Assembly: GCA_025360525.1 (NCBI GenBank)
Contig: JANYCA010000017.1
Span: 1-34,105 of the forward strand
Source of the DNA: Chitinophagaceae bacterium
GTDB lineage: Bacteria; Bacteroidota; Bacteroidia; Chitinophagales; Chitinophagaceae
Reading direction: 5' to 3'
Length of the DNA: 34,105 nucleotides
The notes beneath the pieces were generated by a model, which did no database searches, had not been told where the DNA came from, and saw nothing but the letters and a program-made list of their open reading frames with translations. Shown piece after piece: positions 6,303 to 14,117 of the stretch (the first letter of the stretch is position 1; each line of letters starts with the position of its first letter). The position numbers and the translations under genes are program-made.

Positions 6303-7301
6303 ATGACAACAAAGCAAATAGTTCTTTCCGGCAGACCGAATGGCAAGCCTGTGCTGGAAAATTTTCAGACAAATAATTTTGAGCTGGCCGAAATTAAGGA
6401 TAGCGAAATATTGTTAGAAGCAATGTTTTTTTCTGTTGACCCCTATATGCGGGGCAGAATGAATGATGCAAAATCATATGTTCCTCCATTTGAAGTAGGA
6501 AAGCCCATTACAGGCGGTGTAGTTGCTAAAGTTCTAAAAAGTAATTCAGTCAATTTTAAAGAAAATGATATTGTTACCGGTAACCTTCCGTGGCAGCAAC
6601 ATTGTGTTATAACAGAAAATGGTTTATTAAAAATAGCTACATCCGTGGCACCCGCAAGTTATTACCTGGGCATTTTGGGCATGCCTGGCCTTACTGCCTA
6701 TTTTGGTTTAATGCATATTGGTAAACCAAAAGCCGGCGAAACAGTTGTGGTGTCTGGTGCTGCCGGTGCGGTTGGTATTGTAGTTGGCCAAATAGCTAAA
6801 CTGCAGGGTTGCCGCGTAGTTGGTATAGCGGGCAGCGATGAAAAAGTAAAATTATTAAAAGAAGAGTTTGGCTTTGATGAGGTCATCAATTATAAAACCT
6901 GTAACGATTTAAAGAAAGCGATTACTGATACTTGTCCAAAAGCAGTTGATATTTATTACGATAATGTAGGTGGGGAAATTTCTGACGCAGTTATCAGCAA
7001 TATAAACTTCAATGCAAGAATTGTATTGTGCGGACAAATCGCTTTGTACAACAGTACTGAAACACCAATGGGGCCACGGCTGCAACACATGTTATTAACC
7101 CGGAGTGTATTAATGCAGGGCTTTATTATTGGCAATTATCAAAGTCAGTTTAGCGAAGGAATGGGTCAACTATCTCTTTGGCTTAAAGAAGGGAAATTAA
7201 AATATAAAGAAACGATTGTACAGGGTTTTGATAAATTACCGGCTGCATTACTGGGTTTATTTGAAGGCAATAACATTGGAAAGATGATAGTTGAAGTTTA
7301 A
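6303..7301 (+). CDS. NADP-dependent oxidoreductase, CurA / leukotriene B4 dehydrogenase type
   Basis: A 332-residue zinc-independent medium-chain dehydrogenase/reductase. SVDPYMRGRMND (about residues 44-55) is the signature of the prostaglandin reductase / CurA / YncB branch. The Rossmann nucleotide site is VVSGAAGAVGIVVGQIAKLQ, and YYDNVGGE follows later. Members reduce alpha,beta-unsaturated ketones and aldehydes with NADPH, consistent with electrophile detoxification next to an aldehyde dehydrogenase and OsmC. The physiological substrate is unknown. It starts 17 nt after the osmC remnant and probably shared its transcript. Confidence 0.88.
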   Translation: MTTKQIVLSGRPNGKPVLENFQTNNFELAEIKDSEILLEAMFFSVDPYMRGRMNDAKSYVPPFEVGKPITGGVVAKVLKSNSVNFKENDIVTGNLPWQQHCVITENGLLKIATSVAPASYYLGILGMPGLTAYFGLMHIGKPKAGETVVVSGAAGAVGIVVGQIAKLQGCRVVGIAGSDEKVKLLKEEFGFDEVINYKTCNDLKKAITDTCPKAVDIYYDNVGGEISDAVISNINFNARIVLCGQIALYNSTETPMGPRLQHMLLTRSVLMQGFIIGNYQSQFSEGMGQLSLWLKEGKLKYKETIVQGFDKLPAALLGLFEGNNIGKMIVEV

Positions 7302-7364
7302 AATTTTAAACCAAATAAAAAATTGACAGGATGCAGATTTCCTACAGTACTTAAATATAAGGCA

Positions 7365-8189
7365 ATGCTTACCGTAAAAAAAGAAGAGCCAATTAAACTA
7401 GCTGAGCATACACCAGAGCAACCAAAAGAGCCTTACGAAATAATGGTTGAGCAAATAGAGGCTGGTTTAAAAGAGCACCGTCGTTCTAACATCGGGCTAT
7501 TTATATCTTCACTTTCTGCAGGTTTAGAGGTGGGTTTTAGCATACTGGTTATTGGTATAATTTATACACTTTTTAAAACGGAGGTAAACCCTGGTAAACT
7601 ATATTTAATGATGGCATTGGTATATCCTATTGGTTATATTTTCGTAATTACCGGTCGGTCGGAGCTTTTTACAGAACATACTGTTTTGGCTACCATACCT
7701 GTACTTAACGGCGAAGCTTCGTTTAAAAGTTTATTAAATCTTTGGGTAATTATTTATGCAGGTAATTTAATTGGAGGTTACCTTTTTGGCACAATTGTTT
7801 TACAATTTAATGCGGGCACACATCTTATTTCGCTTGATTTTTTTCATTTTGTATCGCAAAAGATGATTGCTTACAGCAGCACCAATATTTTAGTTAGTAG
7901 TATAATGGCAGGTTGGCTAATGGGTACACTATCCTGGTTGCTAAGCTCGGCACAAGATACCCTTAGCCGTGTAGCAATGATATTTTTTGTAACTTTCATT
8001 ATTAGCATTGCAGGGTTACACCATTGTATTGTTGGATCTATAGAAATATTTATGGCTTATTTTGCAAATGCTAACAATATAAGTGGGCTTGAGTTTTTTA
8101 AATTTCAAGCTCTTTCTACAGTAGGTAATATCATTGGTGGCGTAGTGTTGGTAGCATTGGTAAAGTATGGACATAGCAAACGAAAATAG
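7365..8189 (+). CDS. Formate/nitrite transporter (FNT) family channel, YfdC-like
   Basis: About 274 residues from the ATG at 7365; an in-frame TTG at 7323 would add 14 residues unlike the family. A charged cytoplasmic N-terminus is followed by six hydrophobic segments starting at NIGLFISSLSAGLEVGFSIL. ITGRSELFTEHT and the re-entrant half-helix GLHHCIVGSIEIF, where the family has its central His, identify the FNT fold. FNT proteins are pentameric channels for small monovalent acids; the YfdC branch has no firmly assigned substrate. It follows the CurA-like gene closely. Confidence 0.85.
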   Translation: MLTVKKEEPIKLAEHTPEQPKEPYEIMVEQIEAGLKEHRRSNIGLFISSLSAGLEVGFSILVIGIIYTLFKTEVNPGKLYLMMALVYPIGYIFVITGRSELFTEHTVLATIPVLNGEASFKSLLNLWVIIYAGNLIGGYLFGTIVLQFNAGTHLISLDFFHFVSQKMIAYSSTNILVSSIMAGWLMGTLSWLLSSAQDTLSRVAMIFFVTFIISIAGLHHCIVGSIEIFMAYFANANNISGLEFFKFQALSTVGNIIGGVVLVALVKYGHSKRK

Positions 8190-8249
8190 CAAGCAGCGCA
8201 TAACCCATGCTAAAGAAGCAGGGATGAAATTATAGGTATTTAAATTTTT

Positions 8250-8989
8250 ATGATTGTATCATCACATCAGAAAGGTTGGAAAATTATTACACAGGCTCCC
8301 ATAGATTGTTGGCCACAATGATTGCTTATCAATACAATATTGATTTGCCTGTAGAAATAATGGTTCCTGTTATCGTTGCTATTGCAGAGCATGATGAAGG
8401 AGTAACTGAAACACTTTCCCATCGTAACCTTACAGACGCAGGAGCTCCTAGAAACTTTACAGTGGCAGACGGGAACACGAAGACTGATTTAACGCCGTTG
8501 CTGAGCCTGATTGAGATTGGAAACTCAAAAAGCCAGTTGAACGGGTTACTCAGTTCTCTTCATCTAAAATTTTTATACGATGGCGATAAAAGAAAAACAG
8601 ACAATGGATTGGATGATTTTTTGAAGGATCAGGAGCAATACCGGACCACTATTTTGAAAAATCTATATATTCATAAGAAATTTGCAGCAAGGCTTTACAG
8701 GTTCTTAGAATGGAGCGATGCGTTTTCGCTATTAATCTGTTTAGATAAAATACAACATGAGGGAAGGAAAATGGAAATTTCTAAAAGCCCGGATGGAGAT
8801 ATGAATACGGTGCATTACAAACCCAATAAAGATATCTGTGTGGAGCCATGGCCGTTTAGGAGTCCTTCGTTTAAAGTATTTTACGAGTATAAAATTTTAG
8901 AACAACTACAATTTACCTCAATGGAAGCGTTTAATGAAGCTTGTAAAGCTGCCAAAGTAGAACAAGCCGTGCTTACCCTGCTAAAGTAG
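8250..8989 (+). pseudogene. DUF3891 family protein, disrupted by a one-base frameshift
   Basis: From the ATG at 8250 the frame reads MIVSSHQKGWKIITQA, the expected DUF3891 start, then leaves the family at about 8297. The remainder (SHRLLATMIAYQYNIDLP, then AIAEHDEGVTETLSHRNL and DAGAPRNFT) continues in another frame to 8989. The H-D-E/D-G motif and the C-terminal W-P-F region fit DUF3891, whose function is unknown. One missing base near 8295-8298 explains the break. The downstream part alone could start only at the TTG at 8276 with a wrong N-terminus. A sequencing error cannot be excluded. Confidence 0.75.
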
Positions 8990-9056
8990 ATTTTTTGTAT
9001 ACTGCCATGGTTAGTTTGCTAAGAAAAATTCTATTACATACTTCGATTTCTTTTCA

Positions 9057-9090
9057 CCTCACCCCAACTCCTCTGCTTCAGAAGAGGGGC
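9057..9090. repeat. REP-like hairpin repeat (CCTCACCCCAACTCCTCT family)
   Basis: The segment CCTCACCCCAACTCCTCT is followed by GCTTCAGAAGAGGGGC. CCTCT pairs with AGAGG to make a small hairpin. C-rich extragenic repeats of this kind are widespread in Bacteroidota. A related CCCTCC-AAA-GGAGGG repeat occurs inside miaB at 18709. Confidence 0.5.
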
Positions 9091-9188
9091 TAAAACCTTT
9101 ATTGGTGAATAGTTTCAGCGGATGACAGCCATTTTATTTTGGACAATACTAATTTTTTTTTCTTATATTTTACCGGCAGTTGTAACGA

Positions 9189-9353
9189 ATGATAATAGGT
9201 CATAATCAAGTGGTTCTTAAGGACAAGAACCACGGCAACGGAAATAAAGAAGTAGAAACAATGATTAATAACAGACCCGTTAGAAAGTTTAATTATAAAA
9301 CGCCTAATGAGGTACATTTACTAAAAACAAAAGTTGTTGCACTTATTGCTTGA
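9189..9353 (+). pseudogene. Degraded IS30-family transposase, C-terminal remnant
   Basis: The frame from 9189 ends MINNRPVRKFNYKTPNEVHL followed by LKTKVVALIA and a stop at 9351-9353. INNRPRKxLNYKTPNEVF with VALI near the end is the characteristic C-terminus of IS30 transposases. Upstream, MIIGHNQVV may be a relic of the T-x-I-G-x-x-H core, now fused by an internal deletion. The catalytic DDE domain is missing, so it is inactive. It indicates an old insertion between the stress genes. Confidence 0.6.
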
Positions 9354-9674
9354 ACACAGCGTTTTCAACAATTGTATTTATAAATACTTCATCCATCGCC
9401 AATCACTAACGCTGTTATTTACGCAGTTTACAAAAAAGGAAAACTGATGCAGAACAGCTACAACATATTAAGCTATTGCTTAAAAACGTGCTGCTGCAAT
9501 TATTGTTTACTATTATTACATAAAAGCGGAAAAATATAATTATATATTGCGTGTTGTGCTTAGGTTAATGTGTGAATGATGCAATTCTCTTTAATAAGCG
9601 TACAACACTTATCAATTTAAAGCAACCCAACTTTACAATGTTGCAGAATGGTTTGTAACAGTAAAATAATTAAC
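9354..9674. other. Gene-free leader region upstream of the fasciclin gene
   Basis: No convincing ORF. ACAGCGTT at 9356-9363 has a perfect inverted match AACGCTGT at 9408-9415, just after the IS30 remnant. The rest is AT-rich and probably holds the promoter of the fasciclin gene, but no clear box was recognised. Confidence 0.4.
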
Positions 9675-10094
9675 ATGACAAGTACACAAACACAAAACAT
9701 TGTAGCCCTTGCAACAGAAAGTGCTAAAACTCTTGCAGCCGCAGTAACAGCCGCTGAACTGGTAACAACTTTGGAAGGCACTGGCCCCTTCACCGTTTTT
9801 GCCCCAACCGATGCCGCATTTGCAGCTATTCAAAAGGATGTGGACAGTCTTTTAAAACCGGAAAATAAGACCAAACTTGCCAACATACTTACCTATCATA
9901 TGGTAAGTGGCAAACACATGGCAGCCGACCTTGAAGACGGTGCTGAACTTACTACTGTACAGGGTGAAAAACTAAAAGTATCGGTAAATGGGGATAAGGT
10001 AATGATTGGCGGAGCAAATGTTACTACAGCAGATGTTGATGCCTCAAACGGGGTAGTTCATTTAATTAACAAAGTGTTGATGCCAAAAATGTAA
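9675..10094 (+). CDS. Fasciclin (FAS1) domain protein
   Basis: About 139 residues from the ATG at 9675; an in-frame ATG at 9648 would add nine residues. A single FAS1 domain fills the protein. TTLEGTGPFTVFAPTDAAF is the H1 motif region, and ILTYHMVSGK plus ASNGVVHLINKVLMP form the H2 region. FAS1 domains mediate adhesion in secreted proteins, but no signal peptide or lipobox is seen here, so it may stay in the cytoplasm or use another export route. It is a lone gene with its own downstream terminator. Confidence 0.88.
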   Translation: MTSTQTQNIVALATESAKTLAAAVTAAELVTTLEGTGPFTVFAPTDAAFAAIQKDVDSLLKPENKTKLANILTYHMVSGKHMAADLEDGAELTTVQGEKLKVSVNGDKVMIGGANVTTADVDASNGVVHLINKVLMPKM

Positions 10095-10132
10095 AGCCTC
10101 CAAATAATTATTTTATGCTGTAATTAATTTTT

Positions 10133-10161
10133 AAAACGGGAGATGGATTCGTCCGTTTTTT
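10133..10161 (+). terminator. Intrinsic terminator after the fasciclin gene
   Basis: AAAACGG (10133-10139) pairs with CCGTTTT (10153-10159) and T continues to 10161. It sits about 40 nt after the stop codon. Confidence 0.6.
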
Positions 10162-10180
10162 ACTAAATAAAAAGAATTAG

Positions 10181-10672
10181 ATGAATAGTGACAAAATTAT
10201 ATCACCAATCTGGAAATTAATTATCTCAGTTCTTATTTGTGAAACTACTGGTATTGTAAGTGCATTAATTGCCAATACAAGTATGAATTCCTGGTTTAAC
10301 ACACTCAATAAGCCATCATGGAATCCACCTGCATTTTTATTTGGGCCAGTTTGGACGATACTTTATTTGCTAATGGGAATTTCTTTGTGGTTAATTTGGA
10401 AAAGTGCCGCTCCTAAACCGGAAAAAAATAGTGCAATAAGGCTGTTTTCTTTACAGCTCTTTTTGAATTTTTGGTGGAGCATCATCTTTTTTAAATTTCA
10501 TTCTGCAGTATTCGCTTTGGTTGAAATTACTTTAATGTTGATCCTGATTCTATTAACTATTATAAATTTTTCAAAGCTTTCAAAACCAGCAGCATGGCTA
10601 CTTGTACCTTATATAGCCTGGGTTTCTTTTGCAACAATATTGAATTATACCATTTGGGTTTTAAACAAATAA
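10181..10672 (+). CDS. tspO: TspO/MBR family membrane protein
   Basis: A 163-residue integral membrane protein with five hydrophobic helices. It matches TspO throughout: WFNTLNKPSWNPPAFLFGPV, then WTILYLLMGISLWLIW, then LQLFLNFWWSIIFF and PYIAWVSFATILNYTIWVLN. TspO proteins bind tetrapyrroles and cholesterol-like ligands and are tied to stress and redox signalling. Its position at the end of the stress gene run fits. It begins just after the fasciclin terminator, so it probably has its own promoter, although none was recognised. Confidence 0.92.
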   Translation: MNSDKIISPIWKLIISVLICETTGIVSALIANTSMNSWFNTLNKPSWNPPAFLFGPVWTILYLLMGISLWLIWKSAAPKPEKNSAIRLFSLQLFLNFWWSIIFFKFHSAVFALVEITLMLILILLTIINFSKLSKPAAWLLVPYIAWVSFATILNYTIWVLNK

Positions 10673-10765
10673 TATAGCCTAAAATTAAATCACTCCAAAG
10701 TAAAATACCGTTATCTGTTCAACAATAATTCATTGGACTTTTGACGTAGGATACAGGCAATAAAT

Positions 10766-10916
10766 TTATTTATAAAAATGCTGTGACAATGTATTTGAAG
10801 CTACTTTAAATGATTCGTTTTTAAATACAATTTCATATTTATTATTGATAGCCCTTATGTTTGGATTGAAAAAATGCTTTTGATTATAAGGCGTAAATAT
10901 TTCAATTTCACTACTG
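10766..10916 (-). pseudogene. C-terminal fragment of an unidentified gene cut by the IS4 element
   Basis: On the minus strand, 49 codons run from the left end of the IS at 10917 to a TAA at 10768-10766. The peptide includes SSEIEIFTPYNQKHFFNPNI and NNKYEIVFKNESFKVASNTL, ending SQHFYK, and has ordinary amino acid composition. No continuation is seen on the far side of the IS, where all three minus frames contain stops. The rest of the gene was probably deleted along with the flank. The family is not recognised. Confidence 0.5.
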
Positions 10917-10954
10917 CCGTGGTTCGTGTCCGCACCAATGCTATCAAATTAGTA
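10917..10954 (+). repeat. Left terminal inverted repeat of the IS4 element
   Basis: It pairs with 12476-12514 with one indel and a few mismatches. The inner 14 bases CTATCAAATTAGTA and the outer CCGTGGT are identical on both sides. Confidence 0.88.
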
Positions 10955-10976
10955 AAAAACCATAATGCGCATAGAT

Positions 10977-10984
10977 TACCTTTG
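10977..10984 (+). promoter_or_regulatory. Putative -7 element for the IS4 transposase
   Basis: TACCTTTG matches the Bacteroidota -7 consensus TAnnTTTG. It lies between the left terminal repeat and the transposase ATG at 11007. A -33 TTG box at the usual spacing is not clear. Confidence 0.4.
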
Positions 10985-11006
10985 CACCTCACCAACATAC
11001 CGCACT

Positions 11007-12312
11007 ATGGCTTTTAAATATAAGCAAACAAAAGGGCAGACAACTACCAGGTCTGCTAAAAAAAATATTTAAGTTCATTCATAGTACCGACACTGTTTTT
11101 GCTTTCAGAGTTGACGAGGTCGACTTTACAAGGCGAGCATCTCTTTCTTTTCCAACAGTAGTTTCATTTATACTGCATCTTTTCAAAGAATCTGTTGAGT
11201 TCAATTTATCCAAAATACTTCCGCAGCTTGGTGATAAAATAGCAGGAGCCGCTGCATTTTCCGCAGCCCGTTATAAAATTAAACCCGCCTTTTTTCAGGC
11301 GCTGAATGCCCTTGTTGTTGAACACATTCAAACATTAAAACCAAAAACCTGGAATGGATATCGGCTTATTGCAGTAGATGGAAGTACGGTATCGTTACCA
11401 CCATCTGCATCAATCAAAAAGTCGTTTGGCATTTTTGCTCAAACAGCCAAAGGCACCAAAACCTGTATGGCACAGGCTTTAATATGCTTTGATGTACTTT
11501 CCAACTATGTACTGGCCAGCATGATAGACAAAATGGAAACGGGCGAAAAAAGCCTGTTGAGGTTGTTGCTGCCTTCTGTAGAAGCAACGAATGCGATTTT
11601 TATTTTAGACAGGGGTTTCGGGAATTTTAGTATTTGTAAAATGTTTGACAATTTGCAACACAGGTATTGTATCCGGCTAAGTACGCAGATTTGTTCTTTT
11701 GCAAGACAGGCAATGCTGTCAGCTGAAAGCGATTTTGTAACGGAATGGAACCCCAGTGAGATGGAACGCTCAAACTGTAAAAGGCATGGGCAGGATGTAA
11801 AAGCATTACTGGTAAGAGTTAGCAAAATTATACTTGACACAGGGGAGACAGAATTACTGGTAAGCAATATTTTTGATGCAAATACTATTGATGAACCTGC
11901 AATGAAACAACTATATTTTATGCGTTGGGGTGTTGAAGAAAGCATTAAAAAATTAAAGCCCAAGATGAAGCTTGAGCATTTTGGTTGTAGGAAAATGGAA
12001 GGAGTTTATCAGGAGTTTTACGCACATATTTTTATGCTTAACATAGTTGCTATGCTGGGAAACGAAGCCCAGCAAGACATTGATATAAAAGTGAAAGATC
12101 GCAAGCATGCATATAAATACAACTGGCAAAACGCCTACCTGCATGTAAGAGACAAAATTATAGCGCTGGTTAACAATAAAAATCTGTACAGAATAATCAA
12201 TAATCTTTTAAAGACGATAGCGCTATCAGTTGTTGCTGTAATTAAAGACAGGGCCTTTAGCAGAGAAAAGCAAAGCAGCAGAAAGGCAAGGCTTTTTCAA
12301 TGCTATAAGTAA
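11007..12312 (+). pseudogene. IS4-family transposase with a frameshift near its start
   Basis: The catalytic DDE transposase of the surrounding element, about 434 residues if repaired. IS4 landmarks are AVDGSTVSLPP (first Asp), FILDRGFGNFS (second Asp) and YFMRWGVEESIKKLK, the Y-x2-R-x3-E-x6-K signature with the catalytic Glu. The ATG at 11007 reads MAFKYKQTKGQTTTRSAKKN and stops at 11070. The long frame, offset by one base, begins with PGLLKKIFKFIHSTDTVFAF and continues to 12312 with no good start codon. One surplus base between 11007 and about 11065, in AAAA (11030-11033) or AAAAAAAA (11058-11065), explains the break. Read-through by slippage is possible but not shown. Confidence 0.75.
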
Positions 12313-12475
12313 AATACAGCCAGCAGTTAATCAGCAATAATAAATACCAAACATCACCGGCAAACAAAATTGCCTTCCAAAAAGGGAGCAGGAATTCTTA
12401 TGCAGTAAGCTTTAAAGCTTTATAACTTTCCTGAAAGTTAATGGTTAGCAAAACGACACCCAAGAACTAAAAAGC

Positions 12476-12514
12476 TACTAATTTGATAGCAGTGGTGAGG
12501 ACACCGGACCACGG
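12476..12514 (-). repeat. Right terminal inverted repeat of the IS4 element
   Basis: The reverse complement of this segment begins CCGTGGTCCGGTGTCC and ends GCTATCAAATTAGTA, matching the left end at 10917-10954. Confidence 0.88.
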
Positions 12515-12588
12515 TAAGAAAGGGTTTAATTCCGCTCTTGGTCTCCTATTAAATTACTGCCACTTCATAAATTAAAGGTTCCCAGGCA

Positions 12589-12703
12589 GGTTTGCGTTCA
12601 ATGGGCAACGGGGTTGGCAGAACCCGCCGCAATATAGCAGGGTGCTGGGTTTCCGTGCAGTGGGCTATGTGTTTTGCAAAACCCGCCGCAATTCAGAAGG
12701 GTG
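12589..12703 (+). repeat. Two imperfect 56-bp direct repeats, 59-bp period
   Basis: Copy A is 12589-12644 and copy B is 12648-12703. They agree at about 44 of 56 positions without gaps. The best-conserved part is AACCCGCCGCAAT and the shared end AGGGTG. Each copy contains a palindrome: GGGTT/AACCC in A and GTTTTGCAAAAC in B. Confidence 0.7.
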
Positions 12704-12905
12704 GTTGTATTAATCAATTTAAATAACTTTCCCTAATAACACTGAGTTCCATCGCTTTGCTGCATGGCTTTTCTTGGCGACTCGGCTGGGAACACATAAA
12801 CTTGAGAACGTGCCAGAGCGGAATAAAGACAAAGCACTACTGCTCAAATGAGGAGAAGATTAAATTAATTTCCAGTTACAAAACCAATAGCTTTAAAAAT
12901 TATTT

Positions 12906-12930
12906 GCATGGCGAAGGCCATGCTTTTTTT
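12906..12930 (+). terminator. Strong intrinsic terminator
   Basis: GCATGGC (12906-12912) pairs perfectly with GCCATGC (12917-12923) over a GAAG loop, followed by seven T. No protein gene ends upstream within 500 bases on this strand, so it may end a non-coding transcript. Confidence 0.75.
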
Positions 12931-13076
12931 AATCTTTTTTTTGGGAGAATAATCAGTCGTTTTTGTGACTTATATACATTGACAGGTTTGGTCTATTAGA
13001 GTCTGTTCTTTTTTTCTCAGAACAAATCCTTTCAATCATTGTAATGCAGTAGGATTGTATTTACTAAAAATTCACA

Positions 13077-13868
13077 ATGGTACAAGCTTATAACTTTTTA
13101 GCGTCCTGGCAACTGTTTCCTGAAAAAGGTACTTATGAAAATGGTAACAGGCCTAAGTCTGGTATTTATAAGATTGAAAGTAGCAGCAGTAAGAAAGAAC
13201 TTTCAATAAGCTTAAACTGGGTAACCTTAGAAAATCATGCTTTTACATTTGAATATTTGTTTACCCCCGATGGTGAAGCATATCCTTTTACTGACAAAGA
13301 TTTTGCAGAAACAGTAACAGCTGATTTTATAGATGCATTATGTCTGGAAGTAACCTTTAATAGAAATAACGAAAAGGTTCTTTCTGTTCGACACGAACTT
13401 CAGCCAAATGGATATTTAAAAGTAATACAGCAAGGTACTTCCAGCGAAGGAAAATTGTTCATCAATTCAGAAATATATCACAAGCAATTGAGTGTGGTGC
13501 CCTATTCAACCAGCGTAAGCGGTGCGGTAATAAAAGCAACAGAAGAAGGTGTTATCCGGCACAAGGCATTAACTGCAATGGAAGAGCAAACGAATATGCA
13601 GCTGGAGCAAATACGTAAACAGATCGAGTTGCTCGCAATACAGGCACAAGAGATTCAAATGCGCAAGGAATTGAGCATGATTATTTACAACGCCAAGCTC
13701 AGTTTTGTACCAGTAATAGGGCACATTTATTACCTGTACGAAAAAAAAGATGGTACACATACACTCTCACTAATTAGTCCAAAGGAATACGGAGGGGCTT
13801 CCGGGCCTTACCAGTCGTTTGTAGCACCTGTAAAATTGTTGGCAGATCATACATGGATTGAAATGTAA
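13077..13868 (+). CDS. DUF2452-type protein of 263 residues
   Basis: The C-terminal half matches DUF2452: a long helix MQLEQIRKQIELLAIQAQEI (about residues 178-197), then YNAKLSFVPVIGHIYYLYEK, then HTLSLISPKEYGG and the closing KLLADHTWIEM. The N-terminal half is rich in beta strands (ASWQLFPEKGTYENGNRPKS, then SISLNWVTLENHAF) and may be a separate lipocalin-like domain. No signal peptide or membrane segment is visible. The function is unknown. It is transcribed alone. A dyad TGTTCT/AGAACA at 13004-13024 lies about 55 nt upstream of the ATG and may be regulatory. Confidence 0.75.
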   Translation: MVQAYNFLASWQLFPEKGTYENGNRPKSGIYKIESSSSKKELSISLNWVTLENHAFTFEYLFTPDGEAYPFTDKDFAETVTADFIDALCLEVTFNRNNEKVLSVRHELQPNGYLKVIQQGTSSEGKLFINSEIYHKQLSVVPYSTSVSGAVIKATEEGVIRHKALTAMEEQTNMQLEQIRKQIELLAIQAQEIQMRKELSMIIYNAKLSFVPVIGHIYYLYEKKDGTHTLSLISPKEYGGASGPYQSFVAPVKLLADHTWIEM

Positions 13869-14046
13869 TCGAAAATTTTCTTACAGAAAACATTGGTACA
13901 TTATCATGCTCACTTTATCACAGTTCAGATCATAGATTCGTCGGCGATATACTTTACAACAAATATTGATTTTTAGACGCTCTGTTTATTTTTTTTTCTA
14001 ACACATTGTGTATAACTAAATCACTAAAACATCGGCATCAAAATCC

Positions 14047-14054
14047 TATATTTG
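14047..14054 (+). promoter_or_regulatory. Putative -7 element upstream of the PhoH gene
   Basis: TATATTTG matches TAnnTTTG and lies 63 nt before the TTG start at 14118. A -33 box was not recognised. The rest of 13869-14117 shows no ORF or terminator I can support. Confidence 0.35.
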
Positions 14055-14117
14055 AAATACAATATTTCATTGAATTTTACGTAACCCGTTTTTAAGTTCA
14101 TCTAAACTCAACGTACA

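Larger units (their letters stand above)
10917..12514 (+). mobile_element. IS4-family insertion sequence (about 1.6 kb)
   Basis: The ends carry inverted repeats of 38-39 bp. The left end starts CCGTGGTTCGTGTCC and finishes CTATCAAATTAGTA at 10954. The right end, read inward, starts CCGTGGTCCGGTGTCC and finishes with the same CTATCAAATTAGTA. Between them lies one transposase reading frame. No target-site duplication is evident, and only the left flank carries an interrupted gene, so a rearrangement followed insertion. Confidence 0.88.
12529..12930 (+). ncRNA. Candidate structured RNA or MITE-like segment beside the IS4 element
   Basis: There is no convincing protein frame across this stretch; the 80-codon frame 12757-12999 has unconvincing composition. 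ATTCCGCTCTTGG at 12529-12541 can pair with CCAGAGCGGAAT at 12813-12824, and GTTCCCAG at 12578-12585 pairs perfectly with CTGGGAAC at 12786-12793. Smaller hairpins lie inside, and a strong intrinsic terminator follows at 12906-12930. Nested long-range helices plus a terminator suggest a folded transcript. A non-autonomous mobile element is the main alternative. It does not match RNase P RNA, tmRNA or other conserved RNA motifs I could recall. Confidence 0.3.

Noticed and set aside
9099..9317. A 72-codon minus-strand frame
   Set aside because: It is the antisense of the IS30 transposase remnant, which explains the sequence better.
12581..12703. CRISPR-like array
   Set aside because: There are only two copies, the repeat is 56 bp and imperfect, spacing is 3 bases, and no cas genes are present.
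12529..12930. RNase P RNA or tmRNA
   Set aside because: The conserved GAGGAAAGTC-type start of RNase P RNA and the tRNA-like ends of tmRNA are absent.
12757..12999. An 80-codon plus-strand frame in the IS4-adjacent region
   Set aside because: Its composition is odd, it runs through the inner pairing arm and the terminator hairpin, and it resembles no family. Treated as chance.
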